Shown: positions 25,779 to 34,448, counted from the stretch's first letter. The stretch is DNA of 64,000 bases from Candidatus Woesearchaeota archaeon (GCA_020637495.1 JACJVV010000001.1:248001-312000); one strand, 5' to 3'. Program-made: numbers and translations. Notes: generated from the letters alone by a model not told the origin.

Positions 25779-27203
25779 CTATCTTCTCAAGTCTCTATTA
25801 TGATTATACCACCACAATTCTACAAATTCATCACTGTATGTTTTGCTGAATTCGGGATTACTCTCAAGGACAAAGGCCATCCCTTGACTATCTCTGCTCC
25901 AAACAAGGCCTTGTCTCATCTCTTCTGTTATCAATATATAATCAATCCCATATTTATCAAAGAAATTCAGTATCTCTTTCTTGTTTCTTGAACTAAACAT
26001 ATGATTCAATTCTTTATATTTCTGCTCACCATCTGATATTATTGAGATATCATCATCAAGGAATATTCTTCTGTCTGCATGGTATTTGATCATGTATCCA
26101 TACTTAGGATGTGATAATATTGTGCTATTCTCCTGGGTTCTTGCGCTAATCCATTCTAGTGTGCCACTTATCTCTGTCTTTTGATCTAGGCTATATTTCA
26201 TAAAACCTAAGCCTGAAAAAAGGATACTGCAGAAAATCAAGATGATAGATAATTGTTTGAGGTCTGTACTTACCCATTTCTCTTCAACTAACTTATCTAT
26301 CAGCAATGATGCAAGATAAATCAAGATTATATTAGCTAAAAACAATGCAGTAGTCATATTGAGCAACCCTATACCAATGACAACAAGGATCAAATATTTC
26401 CCTAGATTGTTCTTCCATTCAATAATAATCCAAGCAAATCCAAGGATCACCAAGAACAATGAGATCCCTATCGGTGAGCCAAAATCTATAAAAATAAATT
26501 GAAGTATATTTTTCCCTTCCGGGATGACCTCCTTTGCAAGAGTGAAGAAAATACCAAGCGGAATTATATGGAATCCTGCTTGATACAATCTGATTGCTTT
26601 TTTCTTGTATTGCCAAGCAAGGAGCAGAATATTAAAAACTGCAACATAAAAGTTCAAATATGCAATTACACATTGCAAGATAAATGATATAACATATTTA
26701 TGCTTTTTTAATGCAAGTATGAATCCAATAAAGATCGGTATTAACAACGTCAGATCCGTAAAACTTAAGAAAGTCTGTACAAAGAAAGGAGTAAACATCA
26801 ATACATAAAAAATAGATGTGACTTTTTGGATGATGAAATAACATAAAAGCAAGGAAATGAGCAATGATGCCAACTGAAGCAGTATCAATGAATGGTTTAT
26901 ATCCTCTATCCCTACTTTTCTGAGAAATGATATGGCTACATCACTTTTAACATCCCATCCTTTATCTATCAATGGATCCGTACTTATTGAGGTCTCTGAC
27001 TTCCTAATTATATCATATGTCTTATCATTCAATACAATATCCTCAGAAAGATTATAGCTTGCATATATGCCTAAAGTGAATATTACTATGCAAAATGCAA
27101 TGGCTATAAACTTATTACTATAGATTCTTTCAAATGAGATGCTATTTTTAGCTTTACTATCTTTTCCCATCCCTCTGAGTTTACTTCTTTTCATCTTATT
27201 CAC
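25779..27203 (-). CDS. GT-C type multi-pass membrane glycosyltransferase-like protein
   Basis: A 474-residue protein with a basic N-terminus and about ten hydrophobic segments between residues 30 and 345, followed by a soluble tail (about 350-474). The tail WISARTQENSTILSHPKYGYMIKYHADRRIFLDDD...YGIDYILITEE resembles the post-membrane segment of archaeal GT-C and oligosaccharyltransferase-like proteins. It overlaps its upstream neighbour, which has the same architecture, by 8 nt. Both probably use lipid-linked sugars for surface glycosylation. The N-terminal acidic catalytic motif is less clear here, so an inactive partner is possible. Confidence 0.68.
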   Translation of the reverse strand: MNKMKRSKLRGMGKDSKAKNSISFERIYSNKFIAIAFCIVIFTLGIYASYNLSEDIVLNDKTYDIIRKSETSISTDPLIDKGWDVKSDVAISFLRKVGIEDINHSLILLQLASLLISLLLCYFIIQKVTSIFYVLMFTPFFVQTFLSFTDLTLLIPIFIGFILALKKHKYVISFILQCVIAYLNFYVAVFNILLLAWQYKKKAIRLYQAGFHIIPLGIFFTLAKEVIPEGKNILQFIFIDFGSPIGISLFLVILGFAWIIIEWKNNLGKYLILVVIGIGLLNMTTALFLANIILIYLASLLIDKLVEEKWVSTDLKQLSIILIFCSILFSGLGFMKYSLDQKTEISGTLEWISARTQENSTILSHPKYGYMIKYHADRRIFLDDDISIISDGEQKYKELNHMFSSRNKKEILNFFDKYGIDYILITEEMRQGLVWSRDSQGMAFVLESNPEFSKTYSDEFVELWWYNHNRDLRR

Positions 27204-28680
27204 TCAATTCCACTCTACATTTAACTTTGTATATCTTTATCTTATTGTCATAAACGCTTTCTACACATTCTGAATCAATATAGTGCAAATCTTCTATGTT
27301 GAATGTAGTCCGTGCTTCACCAATTAGTATGTAATCTATGCTATAATAATCTAAAAGTTCCACTGCCTTGACGATGGATGAAGAGGTATAGATAAGCCGC
27401 ATATCATTAACCCTCTGATTTATATCTTCTATAAGAAGGAAATTGCTATCAATTATATTCTTTCTTTTTGCTATCTCAGTAACGAGATTCCCTTCCTTAA
27501 TGTCGGCCAATATTACACTATTTTCGTCTGTGTTCCTCTCTATCCATTCCATGGCATCTATTGTATCTCTTGGTATTGAGCTTTGATTGTGAAGTGCCAT
27601 TATCGAAGGGATGATAGATGAAAGGAGAAAAACAAATATCAAAATCAAGGTTACCCCATGCTTATATCTATTCAATTTTGTTCTCTCTATATATGCTATT
27701 GCTCTCTTTAAGAAGACAGCGAAAAAAATGAGGAAGCAAAATCCAAGATAAATCAGACCTTTTTGCAATTCAATCAGCCTGAATAGCAGTAATGCAGCAA
27801 TCACAACAGCAAATGATGTATATAAGTAAAGCTGCTCATTCTTCAATGTAAAAGAATGTTTATACATTGTATATAATGCTGCAAAGAACGGAACAGCACC
27901 TACAAAATAGATTATACTGAAAATATTGACTTGTGAAAAATACTGGATAATCAATTCAAACGGTAGATTCCTCCATATGATTGCTGGACCATGCACCAGA
28001 TATGCACTCTTATATATGATAAACTGCACCCAAATAACAAAAAATGCAGAGACTATGGTTAGTTCTTTCTGCACTTTGATTATTCTAATATTTTCAATCC
28101 TTAGCATCAATAAATACATGATAAAGACTATAACAATAATTGTCGATAGGCCTGTAACCAAGCTGAGGATTACGAATGCAATCATATACCATAATACATC
28201 CTTCTCATCTTTCGCTATGGAAAAAAGATATATCGTGAGTAGGCTTAAGGGTATTATCAGTGTTGTGGGCGACAATGTATTTGTAGTATTAATCAGATAA
28301 ACAGGTATGAATATCCCCATAGCAGAAACTAATACTGAAATGAGATGGTTCCGTGTTAATTTCAATGAAATCAAATAAACAATTAAAGCACTTAAGGCCG
28401 CAAGTATGCTCGTTAAGATCACTAATGATTTAGATTGAAATATGAAGCTTCCAAAGAACAATATATAATAATAACCAGGGGAGAAGACTGCATTTCGTCC
28501 TGAATAACTCAGCTCATCCTCATAGAGGGGAATGCCATGTTCTTTTATGCTTTCCAGCTGTCTTAGGGTATAATATGATTCGTCATCTGAGAAACTGATA
28601 CTATTTGCGAAGTACATCCTAATGATGACTGCTATAAGCAGAATACTTATTAGTAATGTATACCTTAAGTATGCTTTCAT
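27196..28680 (-). CDS. GT-C type multi-pass membrane glycosyltransferase
   Basis: A membrane protein with about eleven hydrophobic segments. The first periplasmic loop carries an acidic pair SFSDDESYYTLRQLE, the expected catalytic position of GT-C/PMT-like enzymes. The C-terminal soluble tail (WIERNTDENSVILADIKEGNLVTEIAKRKNIIDSNF...YSIDYILIGE) closely parallels that of the next gene, suggesting gene duplication. I chose the ATG at 28680; an in-frame TTG at 28704 adds eight residues. The gene is divergent from radB. Confidence 0.75.
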   Translation of the reverse strand: MKAYLRYTLLISILLIAVIIRMYFANSISFSDDESYYTLRQLESIKEHGIPLYEDELSYSGRNAVFSPGYYYILFFGSFIFQSKSLVILTSILAALSALIVYLISLKLTRNHLISVLVSAMGIFIPVYLINTTNTLSPTTLIIPLSLLTIYLFSIAKDEKDVLWYMIAFVILSLVTGLSTIIVIVFIMYLLMLRIENIRIIKVQKELTIVSAFFVIWVQFIIYKSAYLVHGPAIIWRNLPFELIIQYFSQVNIFSIIYFVGAVPFFAALYTMYKHSFTLKNEQLYLYTSFAVVIAALLLFRLIELQKGLIYLGFCFLIFFAVFLKRAIAYIERTKLNRYKHGVTLILIFVFLLSSIIPSIMALHNQSSIPRDTIDAMEWIERNTDENSVILADIKEGNLVTEIAKRKNIIDSNFLLIEDINQRVNDMRLIYTSSSIVKAVELLDYYSIDYILIGEARTTFNIEDLHYIDSECVESVYDNKIKIYKVKCRVELSE

Positions 28681-28784
28681 CCTGGATTTTAACGGAAATA
28701 GCAATAAAAATATTCCGGTTTTTATGGATTATTCCATGCTCCTGATGGATAAAATATATTAAGATATCCCGATATCGTTAACCT

Positions 28785-29474
28785 ATGAGTATCACTAAAG
28801 TGCCTACAGGTAACAAGGACCTCGATCTTTTTCTAGGCGGAGGCTATGATAATGATGTCATCACGACTTTTTATGGTCCTTCTGGTTCAGGAAAGACCAC
28901 TTTATGTATATTATCTGCAATCTCTGTTATCGATTCAGGTAAAAAAGTAATATATATCGACACAGAATCAAGTTTTTCTGTAGAACGGCTTAAGCAGATA
29001 GTCCCTAATAGATATGAAGAAGTCATGCACAATTTTCTTTTTCTCAAGCCTGTGAATTTTGATGAACAGAAGAAGTCTTTTGATAAATTGCGTAATATTG
29101 TCGATGATACCATCGGCCTCATAGTAGTCGATACTATATCCATGCTTTATAGGCTTGCTGTAGGGCAGACAAAAGATGTATACGAAGTTAACAAACAACT
29201 AGGCATACAACTGGCTTATCTGACAGAGCTTGGCAGGAAAAAGAAAATCCCTGTACTAATCGCAAATCAAGTATATTCAAGTTTCGAGGATAAGGATAAA
29301 GTGAACATGGTCGGAGGAGATATACTTAAATACAGCAGCAAGACATTGATTGAAATACAGAGTATGAAGAATAGTATACGTTCATTAATAGTGAGAAAAA
29401 GCAGATCAATTGAAGAAGATAAGACATTCAATTTTGAGCTTGTCAATTCAGGTATTGAAGCGAAAAAAGATTAA
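28785..29474 (+). CDS. radB: RadB recombinase paralogue
   Basis: A 229-residue RecA-fold ATPase of the euryarchaeal RadB type, which assists RadA in homologous recombination. Walker A FYGPSGSGKTT is near residue 30 and Walker B LIVVDTISMLYR near 110; the start MSITKVPTGNKDLDLFLGGG is characteristic. The N-terminal HhH domain of RadA is absent, as expected for RadB. Confidence 0.93.
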   Translation: MSITKVPTGNKDLDLFLGGGYDNDVITTFYGPSGSGKTTLCILSAISVIDSGKKVIYIDTESSFSVERLKQIVPNRYEEVMHNFLFLKPVNFDEQKKSFDKLRNIVDDTIGLIVVDTISMLYRLAVGQTKDVYEVNKQLGIQLAYLTELGRKKKIPVLIANQVYSSFEDKDKVNMVGGDILKYSSKTLIEIQSMKNSIRSLIVRKSRSIEEDKTFNFELVNSGIEAKKD

Positions 29475-29522
29475 TTCTATCAGAAAATTAATTTAAAAAG
29501 TGAAAAAATAAAAAATACCTAG

Positions 29523-30128
29523 TTATTCTTCTGTCACGAAATCCTCAATCTTAACAGGCATTTCTTCATCTTTGCTGATCATGCCTTTCTCTTTCATGTA
29601 TTCTTTAGCAAGTATAAAGAAGACAAGCCCAAGGCTTTTCTGACCTTTATTATTGCATGGAATTATGAAATCGATGTTATTTGCATTGTTGTTAGTATCA
29701 CACAAGGCCATCACAGCAATTCCCATCTTCAATGCATCCTTTATTGCATTTCTATCTGCCCATTCATCAACGACAAGTATTAGCTTTTTCTCGATAAATG
29801 TTTCAAGTTCGATGTTAGTTAGAATTCCAGGCGGATATCTTTTTGCAAATACCTCTATTCCTGTAGCTTTTCCAAAAGCTTTTACAGCTTTCCAGCCATT
29901 CTCTCTTCTGCAAATTATTAGTATATCCTCTGGTGCATATTGAGTAAGGAATTTTGCTCCTATACCTACCCTCTCATCAATCTTCTGCAGGTTAAGTACG
30001 CTCAATCCATCTGGTCTTGTCTTATAGATGAATTTCTCCATAGCCTTTGTCCTGAATTTTGTCCCTATGTGGATGCCTGATTTAAGATACACATCATGTG
30101 CAACTAGCATCTCTTTTTGTTCTGTCAT
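29523..30128 (-). CDS. rps2: Ribosomal protein uS2
   Basis: The small-subunit protein S2 (201 residues, archaeal size). The signature HIGTKFRTKAMEKFIYKTRPDGLSVLNL, then PPGILTN and the metal-site-like CDTNNNANNIDFIIPCNNKG, are diagnostic. An excellent ribosome binding site AGGAGG precedes the ATG by 7 nt. Unlike most genes here it has a long leader: the TATA box is about 130 nt upstream, and the leader can fold and holds a short overlapping ORF. Confidence 0.96.
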   Translation of the reverse strand: MTEQKEMLVAHDVYLKSGIHIGTKFRTKAMEKFIYKTRPDGLSVLNLQKIDERVGIGAKFLTQYAPEDILIICRRENGWKAVKAFGKATGIEVFAKRYPPGILTNIELETFIEKKLILVVDEWADRNAIKDALKMGIAVMALCDTNNNANNIDFIIPCNNKGQKSLGLVFFILAKEYMKEKGMISKDEEMPVKIEDFVTEE

Positions 30129-30207
30129 TTTTTCCTCCTAAAAAACCAAGGATATCTTCTAAAACATATGCTGGTTTTTTTATTACCTCACCCAGCTTTT
30201 GCATCAT
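30094..30207 (-). CDS. Possible leader ORF overlapping the S2 start (37 codons)
   Basis: An AUG-AUG pair at 30207-30202 opens a 37-codon frame that ends inside the S2 gene in another frame. The first 26 residues look protein-like (QKLGEVIKKPAYVLEDILGF), while the overlap part looks random. Its start lies inside the strong leader hairpin, so its translation would depend on that fold. It may be a leader peptide or chance. Confidence 0.3.
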   Translation of the reverse strand: MMQKLGEVIKKPAYVLEDILGFLGGKNDRTKRDASCT

Positions 30208-30233
30208 CTCAGCGTGGATAATGCATTTGGTGA
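30188..30233 (-). promoter_or_regulatory. Two-tier stem in the S2 mRNA leader
   Basis: On the transcript, UGCAUUAUC (30225-30217) pairs over 9 bp with GAUGAUGCA (30208-30200), including one U-G pair and an 8-nt loop. Outside it, UCACC (30233-30229) pairs with GGUGA (30192-30188) across an asymmetric internal loop of 3 and 7 nt. The element lies between the promoter and the S2 ribosome binding site and is a candidate autoregulatory target of S2. Confidence 0.55.
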
Positions 30234-30256
30234 TACAATAGATAATTTATTGTTTG

Positions 30257-30268
30257 TTTATAAATATA
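30257..30268 (-). promoter_or_regulatory. TATA box of rps2
   Basis: On the minus strand this reads TATATTTATAAA, about 130 nt upstream of the S2 ATG. Transcription should start near 30235, giving an untranslated leader of roughly 100 nt. Confidence 0.6.
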
Positions 30269-30358
30269 TCGGATGGCCCAATCAGTTATTTCATCTTCAC
30301 TGGACATATTATTCGGTATGGCAATAAACATTATAAAATTCATGTCTAATCAGTTTTT

Positions 30359-31948
30359 ATGCTAGATCTAAGAACGTGCTTGAATCATTATAAGCGTAGT
30401 GAAGTCCAGGATGCATTAATCCAGGGTGCAAAAAACAGAGAATTAGGCACAAGATATCTTGATGGTCATTTCGGCAAAAGACCAGATAGCCTGCAAAATA
30501 AGGCTGATGTGCTTGAGTTTGCCAAACAAGGAGTAAGTAGTTTCCATATCTCTGAGGAGCATTGGTCAAACCCTCTTGCTTTATCCTCCACTCTTAAGAA
30601 ATCAGATCTGATCAAGATGCGAAGAGGATGGGACCTTGTGGTAGACGTGGATTGTCCTGACTGGGAACTGTCAAAGCGAATCACTTTTGTAATCATCAAA
30701 ATATTAAAAAAACATGGAATAAAAAGCATCTCATGCAAATTTTCCGGTAATAAGGGATTCCATATTGGTGTTCCATTCAAGGCGTTCCCAAAAGCTGTAA
30801 ATGGTAAATCTTCTGCAGAATTATTCCCTGAAAAAGTCAAGAAGATCCTAGAGTATTTGGTTTATGTCGCTGAAAAAGAATATTCTGCAGAGATATTGCA
30901 AGGTCTTGACAGCAAGCAACTTTCTGGTAAACTTGATATTCCTGAACATGAATTAGCCCATGAGGTCTGTATCGATTGCAATACATTGTATAAGAGCAGA
31001 TCCTCTAAGTTACAATATATGTGTGATAAATGCGGAACAATAACAGAGAAGGAAGCTGTCCTGAGTCCTAATAGCACTGCTGAAAGTTTTATCTCATGCC
31101 CAAAATGCAAATCAATAGTCCGTCTCTCAACTGACCTATCAAGAAGATGCGTGAAGTGCGGTTCATCAAATATCGGTAAGAAAATAAATCTTAAACTTGT
31201 ACTTGGTCTGGACCAAGTCTTGATATCTCCTCGTCATCTCTATAGGATGGCTTTATCATTGCATGAGAAATCAGGTCTCGTCTCTCTTCCCATAAATCCT
31301 TTCTCTGTCCTTGCATTTGAGAAAAGCATGGCATCACCTGAGAAAATGAAATGCAATCTAATCTTTTTGGATGATTCATCCACACATGAAGGGGAAGCAG
31401 CAGATTTCTTGCTAAAAGCATTAGATTTCAAACCTGAAATAGTACTTGAGTTCAATTCAGATAAGTGGGGGTCTGCAGATAATCCTACAAATTGGGAAGA
31501 TAGCCAGGAGAGAATACCTATCGAGCTTTTTCCTCCGTCGATAATCAATATACTAAAAGGACTCAAGGACGGTAAAAAACGCGCATTATTCGTTCTTATC
31601 AATTTCTTGACTTCAGTCGGTTGGGATTACCCTGAAGTTGATGAACTTTTGCATGAATGGAACAAGAAAAACCAGGATCCTCTTAGAGAGACTGTAATAA
31701 AAACTCAATTAAGTTATCATAAAATCCAAAAGAAGAAAGTATTGCCTCCAAATTATTCTAATCATAATTATTATGCTGATCTTGGTATAATCTCAGCAGA
31801 AGAAGCTAATGGGAAATTCAAGAATCCTGTCAATTATGCAAAAATGCGAGCAAAGATGTTGAACAGCTCAAAAAAACGGAAAAAGACATCGCAAAATCCT
31901 GCAACTACCATAATCCAAAATAAGGATACGGAAAAAGAGAGCAGTTAA
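30359..31948 (+). CDS. priS: DNA primase: catalytic PriS fused to a PriL-like tail
   Basis: An archaeo-eukaryotic primase of 529 residues. The catalytic residues are visible: D96 and D98 in LVVDVDCP, the SGNKGFH motif (129-135) and a third acidic residue D285 in LGLDQVLISPRHL. Two zinc ribbons are inserted between them (C204/C207/C222/C225 and C247/C250/C264/C267). Residues about 386-478 resemble the C-terminal domain of PriL (FPPSIINILKGL, LFVLINFLTSVGWD, KVLPPNYSNHNY), but the cysteines that would hold the Fe-S cluster are replaced. No separate PriL gene occurs in the window. The start ATG lies close behind a plausible promoter, divergent from rps2. Confidence 0.85.
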   Translation: MLDLRTCLNHYKRSEVQDALIQGAKNRELGTRYLDGHFGKRPDSLQNKADVLEFAKQGVSSFHISEEHWSNPLALSSTLKKSDLIKMRRGWDLVVDVDCPDWELSKRITFVIIKILKKHGIKSISCKFSGNKGFHIGVPFKAFPKAVNGKSSAELFPEKVKKILEYLVYVAEKEYSAEILQGLDSKQLSGKLDIPEHELAHEVCIDCNTLYKSRSSKLQYMCDKCGTITEKEAVLSPNSTAESFISCPKCKSIVRLSTDLSRRCVKCGSSNIGKKINLKLVLGLDQVLISPRHLYRMALSLHEKSGLVSLPINPFSVLAFEKSMASPEKMKCNLIFLDDSSTHEGEAADFLLKALDFKPEIVLEFNSDKWGSADNPTNWEDSQERIPIELFPPSIINILKGLKDGKKRALFVLINFLTSVGWDYPEVDELLHEWNKKNQDPLRETVIKTQLSYHKIQKKKVLPPNYSNHNYYADLGIISAEEANGKFKNPVNYAKMRAKMLNSSKKRKKTSQNPATTIIQNKDTEKESS

Positions 31949-31999
31949 AGCCAGATTTTTTCAACATACATCTAGTGATTCAATATTTTGACAGCAACA

Positions 32000-32007
32000 T
32001 TTATAAA
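32000..32007 (+). promoter_or_regulatory. TATA box of the L3-SecY operon
   Basis: TTTATAAA lies about 265 nt upstream of the L3 ATG. Transcription should start near 32030-32035, giving a leader of about 240 nt before the first ribosomal protein. Confidence 0.6.
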
Positions 32008-32040
32008 CAGACTGGGATTCATCTGAAAAGCTTAAACATA

Positions 32041-32192
32041 ACCAAAAACCGCATTCAATCATTGAATGCCTTGGTGTATAGCAAAAAATGCTATATTTAG
32101 GCCTGAAAAGGAGTTTTCAGATGGGAATATCTGAAAGTTCTAAGGGAAACTTCATCAATAGGCCCCTTGAGTAGATTACCAGTACTATTGAT
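32041..32192 (+). ncRNA. Structured leader RNA (or separate small RNA) upstream of L3
   Basis: Five perfect or near-perfect stems occur in 150 nt: ACCAA/TTGGT (32041-32045 with 32071-32075) enclosing GCATTCAA/TTGAATGC (32051-32058 with 32062-32069); TATAGCA/TGCTATA (32077-32083 with 32089-32095); CTGAAAA/TTTTCAG (32103-32109 with 32114-32120); TTTCAGAT/ATCTGAAA (32115-32122 with 32129-32136); ATCAATAG/CTATTGAT (32154-32161 with 32185-32192). The third and fourth share the TTTCAG segment and exclude each other. No start codon of a credible ORF is present. It could be an attenuator-like leader of the operon or an independent RNA; I do not recognise it as 5S, SRP or RNase P RNA. Confidence 0.6.
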
Positions 32193-32272
32193 AGTTTTCT
32201 TGCGCTCAGACTTGGATATATATGTTGGCAATATCATAAAATAGCATTCATTAAACATAGGAAATATAAAAA

Positions 32273-33241
32273 ATGTCAAAAACAGATGGACCAAGACATG
32301 GAAGCATGCAGTTCTGGCCTAGAAAAAGGGCTAGCAAGCTGACACCTAGGCTTAGATCTAGGACATTAGCATCTGCTGTTGATGGGTTCTATGGCTATAA
32401 GGTGGGGATGACACAAGTCTCAATCAAAGACTCAGGCTCAAACTCCCTTACTAAAAACGAAGTCATTGTCAAGCCTGTCACCATCGTTGAATGTCCCCCT
32501 TTGAAGGTGGCAGGGATAAGATTCTATAAGAAAAATGATAAAACCATATGTGCTGTTTCTGATGTTTTTGCTGATAAACTTGATAAGGAATTGTCAAGAA
32601 AACTAATTGTGCCAAAATCCAAGGCTATAAAGGATGATATTGAATTTGACGATCTAAGATTAATAGTATACACACAACCAAAATTAACATCTATTGGCAA
32701 GAAAAAGCCAGAAGTATTTGAGCTTGCTTTAGCAGGCAATAAAGAAGAGAAGCTAGCATACGCTAAGGAAAGATTAGGAAAAGAAATTTCTGTAGCTGAA
32801 GCATTAAAAGAGAATGAGCTTATCGATGTTCATGGAGTAACAACAGGTAAAGGATACCAAGGTCCTGTAAAACGATTTGGGATTCAGATAAGGCAGAAAA
32901 AATCAGAAAAGACAAAGAGGGGTCCAGGTTCATTAGGACCATGGTGCGGACAGCAACATATCATGTATAGAGTCGCTCATGCAGGTCAGACTGGTTTCTT
33001 CTTAAGAACAGAGATGAACAAACCAATACTAAAGATTGATGAAGATGTTTCAAAAGTAAATCCTAAAGGCGGATTTGTGAACTATGGCAATGTAAGATCA
33101 ACTTATGTCTTGATACTTGGTTCAATACTTGGCCCTAATAAGAGGATGCTAAGATTAACTCATGCTGCAAGGCCTAACCCTAAGAAAAAAACAGGTTCAT
33201 ACTCAATAGTAAACATAAGTAAAATATCCAAACAAAGATAG
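32273..33241 (+). CDS. rpl3: Ribosomal protein uL3
   Basis: First gene of the operon. The archaeal/eukaryotic L3 start GPRHGSMQFWPRKRASK is unmistakable, followed by GYKVGMTQV and the central GVTTGKGYQGPVKRFGI loop that reaches the peptidyl transferase centre. At 322 residues it is near the archaeal norm (about 335-350). It is separated from L4 by 10 nt. Confidence 0.98.
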   Translation: MSKTDGPRHGSMQFWPRKRASKLTPRLRSRTLASAVDGFYGYKVGMTQVSIKDSGSNSLTKNEVIVKPVTIVECPPLKVAGIRFYKKNDKTICAVSDVFADKLDKELSRKLIVPKSKAIKDDIEFDDLRLIVYTQPKLTSIGKKKPEVFELALAGNKEEKLAYAKERLGKEISVAEALKENELIDVHGVTTGKGYQGPVKRFGIQIRQKKSEKTKRGPGSLGPWCGQQHIMYRVAHAGQTGFFLRTEMNKPILKIDEDVSKVNPKGGFVNYGNVRSTYVLILGSILGPNKRMLRLTHAARPNPKKKTGSYSIVNISKISKQR

Positions 33242-33251
33242 TTAAACGACA

Positions 33252-34142
33252 ATGAAACTCAAAATATTATCCATCGATGGAAGTGAGAAGGGAAATCTAG
33301 ATCTCCCTAAAGTCTTCAATGAAACAGTCAGAAAAGACTTAATCAAACGTGCTGTAACCGCAATCGAAGCGAATAATAGACAGGCTTACGGTGCTAAATC
33401 TGATGCAGGAATGCGAGCTTCAGCAAAATTGTCAAGAAGAAGGCATGATTATAGAGGAGCTTATGGGCATGGAATTTCAAGAGTCCCTAGGAAAATCATA
33501 TCAAGAAGAGGAACAAGATTCAACTGGATAGCTGCAGTTGCTCCAGGTGTTGTTGGTGGTAGACGAGCACATCCTCCAAAATCTGAGAAGATACTTGATA
33601 AAAAAATAAATTCAAAGGAGAATAAAAAAGCAATAAGGTCCGCATTAGCAGCAACATTGGACAAAGAGATGGTTGCAGCAAGAGGACATAATGTACCTAA
33701 TACTTATCCTTTCATTGCCGATGATGCTCTGGAAAATGTATCAAAAACAAAAGAACTTAAAGCGATTCTAGTCAAGCTTGGATTTGCCGATGAGCTCTTA
33801 AGAACACAGGAGAAAAAAATCAGAGCAGGAAGAGGAAAATCACGAGGAAGAAGGTTTAAAGAGAAAAGGGGCCTGCTACTTGTGACCGGATCAGGTTCAA
33901 AGCTTTTGAAATCCTCTTCAAACATACCTGGCTTTGAGGCTGTTAGCGTCAATAATCTCAACACTTCCTTGCTAGCACCTGGTGGAGAAGCAGGAAGGAT
34001 GGTAATATTGACCAAGAATGCAATTGAAACAATGGATGCAAAGAAACTTTTCTCTGATGAGAAAGTCAAGATTACTGAACCAAAAAAAGAATCAAAAAAA
34101 ACTGCTTCAGCAAAAAAAGCTTCGCAGATCAATAAAAAATAA
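33252..34142 (+). CDS. rpl4: Ribosomal protein uL4
   Basis: The L4 globular domain with its long loop lining the exit tunnel (NRQAYGAKSDAGMRASAKLSRRRHDYRGAYGHG) and the RGKSRGRRFKEKRG segment. 296 residues, extended at the C-terminus by about 25 Lys/Ala/Ser-rich residues beyond VKITEPKK, similar to the tails on several other ribosomal proteins here. Confidence 0.97.
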   Translation: MKLKILSIDGSEKGNLDLPKVFNETVRKDLIKRAVTAIEANNRQAYGAKSDAGMRASAKLSRRRHDYRGAYGHGISRVPRKIISRRGTRFNWIAAVAPGVVGGRRAHPPKSEKILDKKINSKENKKAIRSALAATLDKEMVAARGHNVPNTYPFIADDALENVSKTKELKAILVKLGFADELLRTQEKKIRAGRGKSRGRRFKEKRGLLLVTGSGSKLLKSSSNIPGFEAVSVNNLNTSLLAPGGEAGRMVILTKNAIETMDAKKLFSDEKVKITEPKKESKKTASAKKASQINKK

Positions 34143-34162
34143 GAAGGTTACACATTTAGAAA

Positions 34163-34417
34163 ATGAGCGACGATATAATAATCAACCCATTATCCACTGA
34201 AAAATCACTTAGGATGATGGAAAGCGATAATACCTTGGTTTTTGTAGTGAGCAGGACAGCCAAGAAACCTGAAATCAAAGAAGCATTGGAGAAAATGTTT
34301 AAGGTAAAGATAATAAAGATAAACACCCTTATAAAAGGGAATCAAAAAAGGGCTTATGTAAAATTCAGCAGCGAGACTCCTGCAATTGATATTGCAACAA
34401 ATCTCGGCTTAATGTAA
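34163..34417 (+). CDS. rpl23: Ribosomal protein uL23
   Basis: An 84-residue L23, located by the exit of the peptide tunnel where SRP and Sec dock. Motifs: NPLSTEKSLRMMESDNTLVF, KPEIKEALEKMFKVKIIKINTL and KRAYVKF. Normal archaeal length without extension. It follows L4 by 20 nt. Confidence 0.96.
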   Translation: MSDDIIINPLSTEKSLRMMESDNTLVFVVSRTAKKPEIKEALEKMFKVKIIKINTLIKGNQKRAYVKFSSETPAIDIATNLGLM

Positions 34418-34448
34418 TAAGCTAAAATAAAAAAATAAAACGACGAAA

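Noticed and set aside
30188..30233. C/D box guide RNA in the S2 leader (CUGA and GAUGAUG are present)
   Set aside because: The boxes are in the wrong order and spacing and no second pair exists; the pairing explains the sequence better.
32041..32192. 5S, SRP or RNase P RNA
   Set aside because: None of the diagnostic conserved segments (such as the SRP helix 8 loop or RNase P GAGGAAAGUCC) is present.
32097..32294. Minus-strand 65-codon frame inside the L3 leader
   Set aside because: It runs into the L3 gene, has no ribosome binding site and its composition is explained by the hairpins.
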